NCBI GenBank assembly: GCA_021848125.1
Contig: JAJZMY010000009.1
Span: 1-53,324, forward strand
DNA: 53,324 nucleotides
Direction of reading: 5' to 3'
DNA from: Microcaldota archaeon
GTDB lineage: Archaea; Micrarchaeota; Micrarchaeia; Micrarchaeales; Micrarchaeaceae
Numbering within the stretch: position 1 is the first letter of the stretch; the number at the start of each line of letters is the position of its first letter. The notes beneath the pieces were generated by a model. The model was not told where the DNA came from. It saw nothing but the letters and a program-made list of their open reading frames with translations, and did not search any database. A program made the translations under genes and the position numbers. This document shows, piece after piece, positions 44,658-53,046 of the stretch.

Positions 44658-44699
44658 GAAATATTATTGAAAAATCAGCAATAAGAAATATTAATTTAA

Positions 44700-45089
44700 T
44701 TATATTAGGCCTTTTAATGAATCCAGATATTTGTTTAGGCTGTTATATAGCTTATTTTTTAATTCATTATCCAATCCGAATATGTCTGCAAACGCATAAA
44801 AATCTCTAACATAAGCTATAAACTGTCTTTTTTCCATTTCAATTATTTTTTCAGTGCAATAATCAGAAGCTGCTGCTTTTATATTTTGCTTTGTTATGCT
44901 GTTAAGATTCTGGCAAATGTCTGAATTACAGAAATTGTCAATTAATAGAGATATTTTTCTTTCCTCTTTTTCCTTGTTATTTTCTATTGAAATTTCTTTT
45001 ATGCATTGTTTTATGGCTTTTGATTTTTCCATATCTTCTGTATAAGGGTCATCCATAACTCTTTTATAAATTTTGAAATCTTTTTCCAT
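44700..45089 (-). CDS. Hypothetical helical protein with conserved-looking cysteines
   Basis: A predicted all-helical protein, about 129 residues from MEKDFKIYK. It has Cys in KQCIKE, FCNSDICQ and YCTEK, which could make disulfides or bind metal. A longer version would start at 45188, but the extra 33 residues are typical of translated AT-rich spacer and GATGATAAAATG precedes the internal start. No membrane span is seen and the family is not recognised. It precedes the tyrS-side cluster in the opposite direction to DUF355. Confidence 0.55.
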   Translation of the reverse strand: MEKDFKIYKRVMDDPYTEDMEKSKAIKQCIKEISIENNKEKEERKISLLIDNFCNSDICQNLNSITKQNIKAAASDYCTEKIIEMEKRQFIAYVRDFYAFADIFGLDNELKNKLYNSLNKYLDSLKGLI

Positions 45090-45262
45090 TTTATCATCAA
45101 AAAAACATAAATAATATTTATTGTATGTTTCAATATATTTATTGTTTTTGTTTAAAATAAAATTTATTTTAGAAATAATTAAATACATGCCTGCATATTT
45201 TTATTTTATCAGCAAAAAATTTATTAGTAAATATTAATTATACTTATCTGATATTTGCCATT

Positions 45263-46348
45263 TTACTTTGTTATTTGAAAACTTTTTACTTTTTCATAAA
45301 GCTCTTTTGCTGATTTATTCTTTTCAAAATATTCTCTTATTGGTTTTATCATGTCATTTAATTCCTTGCTTATTCCATTTTTAAGGTCTTGCGGGTGTAA
45401 ATCTCCTTTTATATAGCTGGAGCTTAATTCATTATATGATTCAAAACTGACATCCCCTCCGAATTTGCCTGGCCTTTGAATTATTATGCTGGATTTTTCT
45501 TTAAAAACAAGATATTTGTAATATTCCAGTATTGGATTATTTTGCTCCTGCTTTATCGGGCAATAAGCATTATTTATTTTTTGCTTGATTGTTTCAAAAT
45601 CATCATGGACATAAATTGCGCTTTTTGGATCTGACTTTGACATTTTTGATGCAATTAAAACATCATCTGGATTATCTGCATTTTTAATGCCCTGCAGGCC
45701 TAAAAGAATATGGTGGTGAACAGCAACTGGCTTCTTCCATTTCATTTTTTCAGCAACTTCACGCGCCAGCATGCTTGCCTTCCTCTGATCCATTCCTAAC
45801 TGGCATATATCAATATTCATATAAAAAACATCATTTACCTGCATTGGCGGATAAAACAGCTGTGCAACGCTTACTTTTTCATTCATCTTTCTTCCCATTA
45901 TAGTAATGCTCCTCATTATTCTTTCTAATGAAAGCTCTTTTGCAATTCTTAATGTCTTATCCCAGTAATCAATATTATTAATAATGTCTGAGGCCCAGAT
46001 TACTTCGACTTTATCCAAATCAATTCCAGCTGCTTTCCAAATTTCTATGAAGTAATTCCCAACTGTCTTTATTTTTTCCAAATCCCCGCCAATTTTATTA
46101 TTTATAAGTGCAAAATAATCTGCAAGATAAAGCTTGAATTTTATTCCTGCCTTTAGCATTAACTTTAAATTTAGGGCCCTTAAAAGTCCGAAATGAATTG
46201 GTGCTATCCCACTAGGTTCAAAACCATCATAAGCAACAGGGTGGTCTTTTGCCTCAAATAATTCTCTTAATTCTTTTTCAGTGACTATTTCTTCTGCAAA
46301 TTGTTTTATTAAATCAATCTTAGTTTCAATATCCATAAGATCATACAC
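45263..46348 (-). CDS. tyrS: Tyrosyl-tRNA synthetase (archaeal type)
   Basis: A class I synthetase of 361 residues without the bacterial C-terminal S4-like domain, matching the archaeal/eukaryotic form. The HIGH-type motif is in YDGFEPSGIAPIHFG, the substrate-binding region is YPPMQVNDVFYMNIDICQLGMDQRK, and the KMSKS motif is KMSKSDPKSAI. It is downstream of and close to the P-type ATPase gene (13 bases). An alternative start at ATG 46336 (MDIETK) is possible. Confidence 0.93.
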   Translation of the reverse strand: MYDLMDIETKIDLIKQFAEEIVTEKELRELFEAKDHPVAYDGFEPSGIAPIHFGLLRALNLKLMLKAGIKFKLYLADYFALINNKIGGDLEKIKTVGNYFIEIWKAAGIDLDKVEVIWASDIINNIDYWDKTLRIAKELSLERIMRSITIMGRKMNEKVSVAQLFYPPMQVNDVFYMNIDICQLGMDQRKASMLAREVAEKMKWKKPVAVHHHILLGLQGIKNADNPDDVLIASKMSKSDPKSAIYVHDDFETIKQKINNAYCPIKQEQNNPILEYYKYLVFKEKSSIIIQRPGKFGGDVSFESYNELSSSYIKGDLHPQDLKNGISKELNDMIKPIREYFEKNKSAKELYEKVKSFQITK

Positions 46349-46360
46349 ATTTAACTGAAA

Positions 46361-48844
46361 TTAAACTTTAAAATATTTATATAATGCTAATTTAATAAAA
46401 TCAAAAAATAAAGTGTATACTATAGTTAATATTAAAATTAAAATAATGGCATAAATATTTATTTTTGCAACAAAAATGCCATAATAAGAAATAAATATTG
46501 AAAATAAGATTCCGAATAAAGAAGTTAAAACAACATATTTGCCGGGTTTTAATCCGAATAAATTAAGCCTTGATCGTATTGTATAAAGCATCAGAGCTGC
46601 ATTGATCTCAAACATTAAAAATACATATGTCTGGAATTGGGATGTAGTTGCAACAAAATATTTTGAAAGTGATGTCAAAAACAACAAAAATGAAAGAGAA
46701 ACCATGCTTAATACTGCAGAATAATTAACAAGATTTTTTACATCCCAAGTATCTGGAAATTTTGAGTATACTGCCTTGTCTGTTGATAAAGAAATATTTG
46801 CAATATCAATTGTAAATATTAACAATATCAGCATAAATGCAGTCATTGGTATTATTTTTAAAAAAATAAAAATAAAGAAAATAAAGAACAATAACTGAAA
46901 AACCCTGATTAATTTGAACATTGTATAGGTTCTTATTCTTTCAAAAATTTTCCTGCTTTCTTTTATTGCATCAACAACAACTTCTATTCCGTCTTTTAGT
47001 AATACAATATCTGATACGCTCTTTGCAATATCTGTTCCGCTTTTAACACAAATTCCAACATCTGCCTGCTTTAATGCCGGCGCATCATTTATTCCGTCTC
47101 CTGTCATTGCAACTCTGTATCCTTTTCTTTGAAGTGCTTTTACAATTAAAAATTTATCTTCAGGGTAAATTTCTGCAAAACCGCTGCTTTCTTCGATAAG
47201 ATCTGCAATTTCATCCTGGGATTTATTTTTAAGCTGCGAAGAGCTTATAATTTTTGTTCCAATGCCGACTTCTTTTGCAATTTGTGTGGCAATTGCAATA
47301 TCATCCCCAGTAAGCATTTTTATGTTTAATCCAAGATTTTTGAGTTCTTTTATAAGCTGTTTTGCATCTTTTCTTGGCTTGTCATATAATGCAATTATTC
47401 CTAAAAATTCAAAATTGCTGCCATGCTGCCTTTTAATTACAGCAATTGTCCTAAATTCATTTTTTGAAAATTCATTTGATTTTTTAATAATAATCTGCTT
47501 CTGCTTTTCATTTAATTTACACATTTGTATTAAAATTTCAACTGCGCCTTTTACAACTTCAAAGGTTTGATTTTTGGATTTGGGTTTTATAACTGCTCTG
47601 GCGCTTTTTGTGGCAGGAGTAAATGGAGTGAATTTGATTTGATTAAATCCAGAAATATTATATTTGCTGGTTATTGCTTCATTGATTATTGCCATATCAA
47701 TAGAGTCATTATCCTCTGATTTTGAGGCCAGCGCAGCATTTAAAATAACATCAGACCTGGAATAGTTACTTAAAGCAAACACATCTTTTACCTGTAGGAG
47801 ATTTTGCGTGATTGTTCCTGTTTTATCAAAGCAGATCACATTTACATTTGAGGCCTCTTCAATTGCATCAAGTTTTGTTATGAGTACTGATTTTTTGGCA
47901 AGCTTCTCTGTTCCTATTGCAGTTGAAACAGTTATTGCTGCCGGAAGCGCAACTGGAACAGATGCCATTAATAGTATAATGCCAAATGGAAGCATTGAGG
48001 CAATTGAAAATTTAAGCACAACAGAGGCATATATAAACAAGAATATTACTAGCAAAACATCAACAACAATTATGTATTTCATTATTCTTAGGATTTCTTT
48101 TTCCAGATGCAATTGGGGCCTTGCTGTTTCAACTAGTTTTGTTGTATACCCAAAATAAGTGTTATAGCCGATTCCAGTAACAATTGATACTGCTTCTCCA
48201 TTTTTTACTATTGATCCAGAATAAAGGATGTCGTTTTTATCCTTGAATTTGGAATGGGTTTCTCCAGTTAAGATAGATTGATCAACGCTTAAATCCTGCG
48301 CTGAAATTATTTTCATATCAGCAGGAATAATATCCCCTATCCTTACCCTTACTATGTCGCCAATTGTCAATTCTCTTGCTGGCTTTGTTATCCAGTTAGA
48401 ATCTCTTAAAACCCGTGCATTTACAGTAATTCGTTTTTTAAGCATTTGCAAAGAATTATCAGCTTTATATTCTTCAATAAAACTGACTATTGAATTAAAA
48501 ATAAGAAGGGCAAAAATAATATACATATCAGGATACTTGCTTAGGATATAAGAAACAATAATTGCAAGTTCAAGCATAAATGGGATTGGTCCGATGAATT
48601 TTTTAAAAAATTTTAAGATTATACTTGGCTTTTTTTCAATTATTTCGTTGGGGCCGTATTTATTTATTCTTTCTTTGGCATCAATTTCGCTAAGCCCTTT
48701 TTCAGATGAATTTAATTTTTTGAATATTTGTGTTATATCTTTATCCTTAATGTCTTGTATAAAAGCATTGATATTTGTCTTGCTGTTATTGTTTTTGCTT
48801 TGGCTATATTCATTTTTTTTATAAATTTTCATAATATTACGCAA
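46361..48844 (-). CDS. Plasma-membrane proton-efflux-type P-type ATPase (P3A)
   Basis: A P-type ATPase of 827 residues. The actuator motif is ILTGETHSK, the phosphorylation site CFDKTGTITQN, the hinge MTGDGINDAPALKQADVGI, and N-domain KGAVE. About ten membrane spans are present. The N-terminus (GLSEIDAKERINKYGPNEI) and motif phrasing match plasma-membrane H+-ATPases seen in acidophilic Thermoplasmatales and in fungi. It would pump protons out and support pH homeostasis; the ion is inferred, not proven. The start at 48844 or 48832 is undecided. Confidence 0.88.
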   Translation of the reverse strand: MRNIMKIYKKNEYSQSKNNNSKTNINAFIQDIKDKDITQIFKKLNSSEKGLSEIDAKERINKYGPNEIIEKKPSIILKFFKKFIGPIPFMLELAIIVSYILSKYPDMYIIFALLIFNSIVSFIEEYKADNSLQMLKKRITVNARVLRDSNWITKPARELTIGDIVRVRIGDIIPADMKIISAQDLSVDQSILTGETHSKFKDKNDILYSGSIVKNGEAVSIVTGIGYNTYFGYTTKLVETARPQLHLEKEILRIMKYIIVVDVLLVIFLFIYASVVLKFSIASMLPFGIILLMASVPVALPAAITVSTAIGTEKLAKKSVLITKLDAIEEASNVNVICFDKTGTITQNLLQVKDVFALSNYSRSDVILNAALASKSEDNDSIDMAIINEAITSKYNISGFNQIKFTPFTPATKSARAVIKPKSKNQTFEVVKGAVEILIQMCKLNEKQKQIIIKKSNEFSKNEFRTIAVIKRQHGSNFEFLGIIALYDKPRKDAKQLIKELKNLGLNIKMLTGDDIAIATQIAKEVGIGTKIISSSQLKNKSQDEIADLIEESSGFAEIYPEDKFLIVKALQRKGYRVAMTGDGINDAPALKQADVGICVKSGTDIAKSVSDIVLLKDGIEVVVDAIKESRKIFERIRTYTMFKLIRVFQLLFFIFFIFIFLKIIPMTAFMLILLIFTIDIANISLSTDKAVYSKFPDTWDVKNLVNYSAVLSMVSLSFLLFLTSLSKYFVATTSQFQTYVFLMFEINAALMLYTIRSRLNLFGLKPGKYVVLTSLFGILFSIFISYYGIFVAKINIYAIILILILTIVYTLFFDFIKLALYKYFKV

Positions 48845-48921
48845 TAAAAGAATTCAGTTAATTAATTAATATAAAATTATTTAATTTTATATTTTTAAAT
48901 TTATTTAAAGAAAATGAGAAA

Positions 48922-49296
48922 ATGAAACAAAAAATAAAAATCAAAAACCCTAATATTTTATCTGGGTTTGCGTCTGGATTTCTCTTGATGCTGGTTCTTG
49001 GCTGGATTCCAGTGGCCGGGCCCTTATTATCTGGCTTGATATCTGGATTAACAACAAGAGGCGGAACATTATATGGCATGCTTATGGCATTTTTGTCAAG
49101 CCTTGCCGCAAGCATTATAATACTTATTGTTGTTATTAATGCTTATAATATTTTTAAATCGAATTATTTGCTTTCATATTTTTTATCCTTATTTAATGTC
49201 AATGTAACTGGTTTAATAATTTTGATTGGGGCCATTGCAATATTGATTTCAACAATTGGGGGATATATTGGAGGCGTGCTGCGAAACCCATTTTAA
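48922..49296 (+). CDS. Small membrane protein, DUF5518-like
   Basis: A 124-residue protein with about four membrane spans and glycine-rich loops (GWIPVAGPLLSGLISGLTTRGG, ending GGYIGGVLRNPF). This resembles the archaeal DUF5518 family of unknown function. It is divergent from the P-type ATPase and lies 22 bases before htpX, with which it may be co-transcribed. Confidence 0.7.
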   Translation: MKQKIKIKNPNILSGFASGFLLMLVLGWIPVAGPLLSGLISGLTTRGGTLYGMLMAFLSSLAASIIILIVVINAYNIFKSNYLLSYFLSLFNVNVTGLIILIGAIAILISTIGGYIGGVLRNPF

Positions 49297-49318
49297 ATTT
49301 TAAAATATATGCGATAAT

Positions 49319-50296
49319 ATGCCATTTGATCTTACATTTAAAATGTATTTTACATTAATTCTAATTTTTGCAATTGGATTTGGTATAATTTACTTTATTT
49401 TGCTGTTCTTTGGAATGTCTTTTTCATTCATTATTGCATTTGCAGTACTATTCTTTTTATTGCAATGGTATATTTCACCAAAACTAATACAATTTACATC
49501 CCATTTACAATATATTAAAGATAATGAATATCCAAAATTGCATGAGATTGTTAATAAATTAGCAGGGCAGATTCAAGTTCCAATTCCTAGAATTGCTATT
49601 TCAGCGTCAAAGGAACCAAATGCATTTGTATTTGGAAGAACAAAAAAAAGTTCAACGCTTGTGATTCACAAAGGGTTGTTAGACATATTAAATAATGATG
49701 AATTAGAAGCAGTAATTGGCCATGAATTGGGTCATTTAAAACATAATGATATGATTGTGCTAACTTTTATTTCATTTATACCAATGCTTGCATATTTAAT
49801 TGCGCAAAATATGTTTTTTAGCTCTATTTTTGGAGGATATGGAAATAGCAGAAGAAATGTTGATTATTTAGTAATATTTGGCATTATTGCATTTCTTGTC
49901 TATCTGATTGCTCAATTATTAATGCTTTCATTATCAAGATCAAGAGAATCTTATGCTGATGCATTTTCTGCAAAAACAACAAAAAAGCCTGCTGCGCTGG
50001 CCTCTTCATTATTTAAAATAAGTTACCATAATATCAATAATACAAATAAACCGGATTCAAATATCCAATCTTTTTATATTATTAATTATTTTAATGTTGA
50101 AAGAGATATGAAAGAAATAAAAGAGCATTTCAAAGAAATAAAAGAAATGGTGCCAGATGTTGACTTGAATTATCTAATAAAAGACATTTCAAAGCAGAAA
50201 AAGAATTTTTGGGGAGTTTTGAATAGCTTGTATTCAACGCATCCTGCAACATACAAAAGAATTGTGGATCTTGCGAAAATTAAAAAAGGGCTATAA
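49319..50296 (+). CDS. htpX: HtpX-like M48 membrane metalloprotease
   Basis: A membrane zinc protease for quality control. Two N-terminal spans are followed by the zinc site VIGHELGHLKHND (HExxH) and the distal Glu region SRSRESYADAFSAK. Two more spans lie between them. The C-terminal YSTHPATYKRIVDL is the HtpX signature. The length of 325 is normal for archaeal HtpX. Confidence 0.93.
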   Translation: MPFDLTFKMYFTLILIFAIGFGIIYFILLFFGMSFSFIIAFAVLFFLLQWYISPKLIQFTSHLQYIKDNEYPKLHEIVNKLAGQIQVPIPRIAISASKEPNAFVFGRTKKSSTLVIHKGLLDILNNDELEAVIGHELGHLKHNDMIVLTFISFIPMLAYLIAQNMFFSSIFGGYGNSRRNVDYLVIFGIIAFLVYLIAQLLMLSLSRSRESYADAFSAKTTKKPAALASSLFKISYHNINNTNKPDSNIQSFYIINYFNVERDMKEIKEHFKEIKEMVPDVDLNYLIKDISKQKKNFWGVLNSLYSTHPATYKRIVDLAKIKKGL

Positions 50297-50316
50297 TTTG
50301 GTTTTAATTTAATTTT

Positions 50317-51384
50317 TTATTTTTTTGTTGATTTGGAAATTTTAAAATCAACAACAATCTCAATTTCTTTAGCAGAGTATGGCCGTACTATTCTTTTAAA
50401 TAATATTTTTGCTTTATAATTATTTTTTCTTGCATGTTCTTCTATCGCCTTGCTTGTTTTTGCAAATACAGTGTCCCTATCCCCAAAAACATAAATATGA
50501 ATTATTGCTGTTTTTTGGCATACTGACAATATTTGATCAAGATAGTCAATGCTTGATTTTGGCATTGGAACAATCACCCTATTTGCAAAATTTTTGTATT
50601 TACTATAAATCTTCTTGACATTGCCTAATTCTGCTTTTATATTCCCTATTTTATTGAGTTTAATGTTTTCTTTTAAATAATGCACTGCGTTTTTATTCAA
50701 TTCAATACAAATAATATTTGTTAATTTGTGCTGTTTTGCAATAACAATTGCAAATGGCCCAATTCCTGCAAACATGACTATAATAGCTTCTTTTGGTTTG
50801 ATCAATTTATTTATTCTTGATCGTTCATAAGATAATCTGTTTGAAAAAAAAGTTTTTCTAATATCAAACTTGAAAATGCAATTGTTTTCTTTGTAAGTGG
50901 CAATGAATGTTTTGATTCCTGAAATATACTTGAATTTTCTTAATCTAAATTTTCCAGAAATTGGGCTTGTTTGCGCAACAACTGTTTTGATAGAAGGATT
51001 GGAATTTATAATCCATTTTGCAATTTGTTCTGCTTTTCCTATTAATTTTTTGCTTTTTTCTGATTTGTTTATATATTTTATTATTGCAATATTACCCAAA
51101 ATGTCATAGCCTCTAGCAATATTTTCATATTTTTTAAAATTCTTGCTTTGATTTTGATCAATTCTGCTGCCTTGCTTCTGGATTTTGGCTTTTAAATTTA
51201 AAATACTATAATCAAATAATTTTACAATATGTTTTTTAATTTTTCCATTGCTTATATTTAGTATTGGAATTAGGATTTTGTTTTTATTTTGGATAATTTT
51301 TCTTGTTTTATCAAAGGCTTTTATTTTTTCAAGAAGTTTTTTTATTTGTTCTGTGTCTTTTTTATTAACTTCTAAATACTTCAT
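50317..51384 (-). CDS. trm5: Trm5-like tRNA (guanine37-N1)-methyltransferase
   Basis: A class I methyltransferase of the Trm5/Taw2 family. An N-terminal D1-like domain (residues 60-150), KFRLRKFKYISG and FKFDIRKTFFSNRLSYERSRI precede the SAM fold. The SAM motifs are VMFAGIGPFAIVIAKQ, ICIELNKNAVHYLKENIKLN and a catalytic-region VIVPMPKSSIDYLD. It probably makes m1G37, needed against frameshifting; an alternative is a Taw2-like step in wyosine synthesis. It is convergent with htpX. Confidence 0.87.
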   Translation of the reverse strand: MKYLEVNKKDTEQIKKLLEKIKAFDKTRKIIQNKNKILIPILNISNGKIKKHIVKLFDYSILNLKAKIQKQGSRIDQNQSKNFKKYENIARGYDILGNIAIIKYINKSEKSKKLIGKAEQIAKWIINSNPSIKTVVAQTSPISGKFRLRKFKYISGIKTFIATYKENNCIFKFDIRKTFFSNRLSYERSRINKLIKPKEAIIVMFAGIGPFAIVIAKQHKLTNIICIELNKNAVHYLKENIKLNKIGNIKAELGNVKKIYSKYKNFANRVIVPMPKSSIDYLDQILSVCQKTAIIHIYVFGDRDTVFAKTSKAIEEHARKNNYKAKILFKRIVRPYSAKEIEIVVDFKISKSTKK

Positions 51385-51478
51385 AATATCATTAAATAAT
51401 TAAAAATAACAAAAACAATATAAATAAATATAATTAATATTAATAAATTAAAATATAATAATTAAATTAGGGAATTTT

Positions 51479-51931
51479 ATGTATTTTGTAGTAAAGGTTA
51501 CTTCAGGACAAGAAAAAATCGCAGGCTCAATATTGCAAAATAAATCTTCTAAAATGAGTGAACAAATTTTTTCAATATTAGTGCTTTCAGGAATGAAGGG
51601 CTATGTAATAGTAGAGGCAGAAAATGAAATAGCCTGCACTAATTTAATAGCAAATGAGCATAATATAAAAGGCATGCTAAAAAAAGCATTAACACAAGAA
51701 GAAATAGATAAGATATTGGAAGTTAAAACATTTAAACAAAATATTGAAAAAGGGGATATGATTGAATTTATCAATGGGCCTTTTAAAGGGTATAAAGCAA
51801 AAGTATTAAAAATAGACGAACAAAAAAGTGATTTGACCGTTGAACTTATGGATGTTGTTGTTCCAATTCCAATAACTACAAAATCAAGTTCAGCAAAAAT
51901 AATTCAAAAGGCTAAAAAACTTGAAGAATAA
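51479..51931 (+). CDS. spt5: Spt5/NusG transcription elongation factor
   Basis: Archaeal Spt5 binds RNA polymerase as a processivity factor and couples transcription to translation. An NGN domain (YFVVKVTSGQEKIAG … MKGYVIVEAE) is followed by a KOW motif (FINGPFKGYKAKVLKIDEQ). The length of 150 is normal. It is 11 bases upstream of the L11 gene, the conserved spt5-rpl11 pair. Confidence 0.95.
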   Translation: MYFVVKVTSGQEKIAGSILQNKSSKMSEQIFSILVLSGMKGYVIVEAENEIACTNLIANEHNIKGMLKKALTQEEIDKILEVKTFKQNIEKGDMIEFINGPFKGYKAKVLKIDEQKSDLTVELMDVVVPIPITTKSSSAKIIQKAKKLEE

Positions 51932-51942
51932 AAAATGATATT

Positions 51943-52401
51943 ATGAGCAATATAATTGAAGGTTTGATAGAAGGGGGTAAAGCAACAACTGGGCCTCCAT
52001 TTGGGCCTGCATTAGGACCTTTAGGTATAAACACGCAGGATGTTGTTAAAGAAATAAATGAAAAGACAAAAGATTTTGCTGGAATAAAAATCAGTGTTAA
52101 GGTAATTGTTGATCAGACTGCAAAAACATTTACTATTGAAGTTGGTTCACCTCAAACAAGTGCATTGATATTAAAAGAATTGCATATTGAAAAGGGCGCA
52201 AAAGCAAAAGATGAAATTATTGGAAATTTAAGTCTGGATCAGATTAAAAAAATAGCAAATGCGAAAAATTTATTTGGAAATGAAATAAAAGATAAAGTAA
52301 ATCAAGTATTGGGCACATGTAAAAGCATGGGCGTAACTTGTGATGGAGAAAACCCAAGGGAAATTATAAAAAAAATAAAAGAAGGCAAAATAAAAATTTA
52401 A
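51943..52401 (+). CDS. rpl11: Ribosomal protein L11
   Basis: A large-subunit GTPase-centre protein that binds 23S rRNA. The N-terminal GGKATTGPPFGPALGPLG and TQDVVKEINEKTKDFAG, and the C-terminal GTCKSMGVTCDGENPREI, are diagnostic. The length of 152 is usual for archaea. The usual downstream L1/L10/L12 genes do not follow; a convergent DsrE gene lies there instead. Confidence 0.95.
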   Translation: MSNIIEGLIEGGKATTGPPFGPALGPLGINTQDVVKEINEKTKDFAGIKISVKVIVDQTAKTFTIEVGSPQTSALILKELHIEKGAKAKDEIIGNLSLDQIKKIANAKNLFGNEIKDKVNQVLGTCKSMGVTCDGENPREIIKKIKEGKIKI

Positions 52402-52416
52402 AACAATAAAAAAAGA

Positions 52417-52734
52417 TTATATTGTAAGTGGAATATAACCTTCTTCAATGCTTTTTGTAATATATCGCCCTGCAGGTATTAAATCAGTAATTTTGCTGAG
52501 CTGTTCTTCTATTTCTGAATTTTTGGCAATAAAACTGCATGCTTTTGGTTTTTCCTTGAATTCTGTTAATAACCTGTTATTTATTTTATTATTAGTTGTT
52601 ATTTCAATTTCACTTTGGCCAAAAAATAAAAGGCGCATATCCTGCCCTGCTTGCTGTTGTCTTTCCACAAAATTTAAAGCAAGATTTATTTTCTCTGGTT
52701 CTTTGCTTATTACAATTACAATTACTTTTGCCAT
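52417..52734 (-). CDS. DsrE-family protein
   Basis: A 105-residue protein with the DsrE/DsrF alpha-beta fold: KVIVIVISKEPEKINLALNFV at the start, MRLLFFGQSEIEI centrally and a Cys in KACSFIAKN, the usual sulfur-relay or regulatory cysteine position. The start is ATG 52734, supported by AGTG at five bases; the longer frame upstream runs through non-coding structured DNA. Role in sulfur handling is family inference. Confidence 0.8.
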   Translation of the reverse strand: MAKVIVIVISKEPEKINLALNFVERQQQAGQDMRLLFFGQSEIEITTNNKINNRLLTEFKEKPKACSFIAKNSEIEEQLSKITDLIPAGRYITKSIEEGYIPLTI

Positions 52735-52842
52735 AATAACACTTTCAAATTTAGATTTAAAATATAACTTATTAAAATTAAGATTATAATAATTATTATC
52801 TTGTGTTGTTTTTATTTTAATAAATAAAATATTGTTAGAGTG

Positions 52843-52960
52843 GCACCCCCCACCATTAATATATTCAGTCCGCCCCAAGTTGCTTTGCTCTAAAAGTGAC
52901 TAAAAGGGCAGACTTTAGGAGCAGAACAGACTAAAGGAGCAAAGCTCAGCTAAGTATCCT
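52843..52960. ncRNA. Candidate structured, GC-enriched intergenic RNA, strand unclear
   Basis: In the 312-base gap between the DsrE gene and the lysine-rich ORF lies a GC-richer patch. A perfect 9-bp stem (52882-52890 with 52937-52945) stacks with a 6-bp stem (52913-52918 with 52931-52936). A GTGG/CCAC hairpin lies at 52851-52864. TATA-like boxes exist on both sides: CTTTAAATAG (52961-52970) would drive a minus-strand transcript that becomes a 200-nt DsrE leader, and the AT-run at 52816-52830 a plus-strand RNA. No known RNA family is recognised. Confidence 0.35.
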
Positions 52961-53046
52961 CTTTAAATAGTATTATTGCTGTTCATAAAATTAAACAATA
53001 GCAAAGAATATATATTAGAAAATACATAAATAGTATTGTGGTATTT

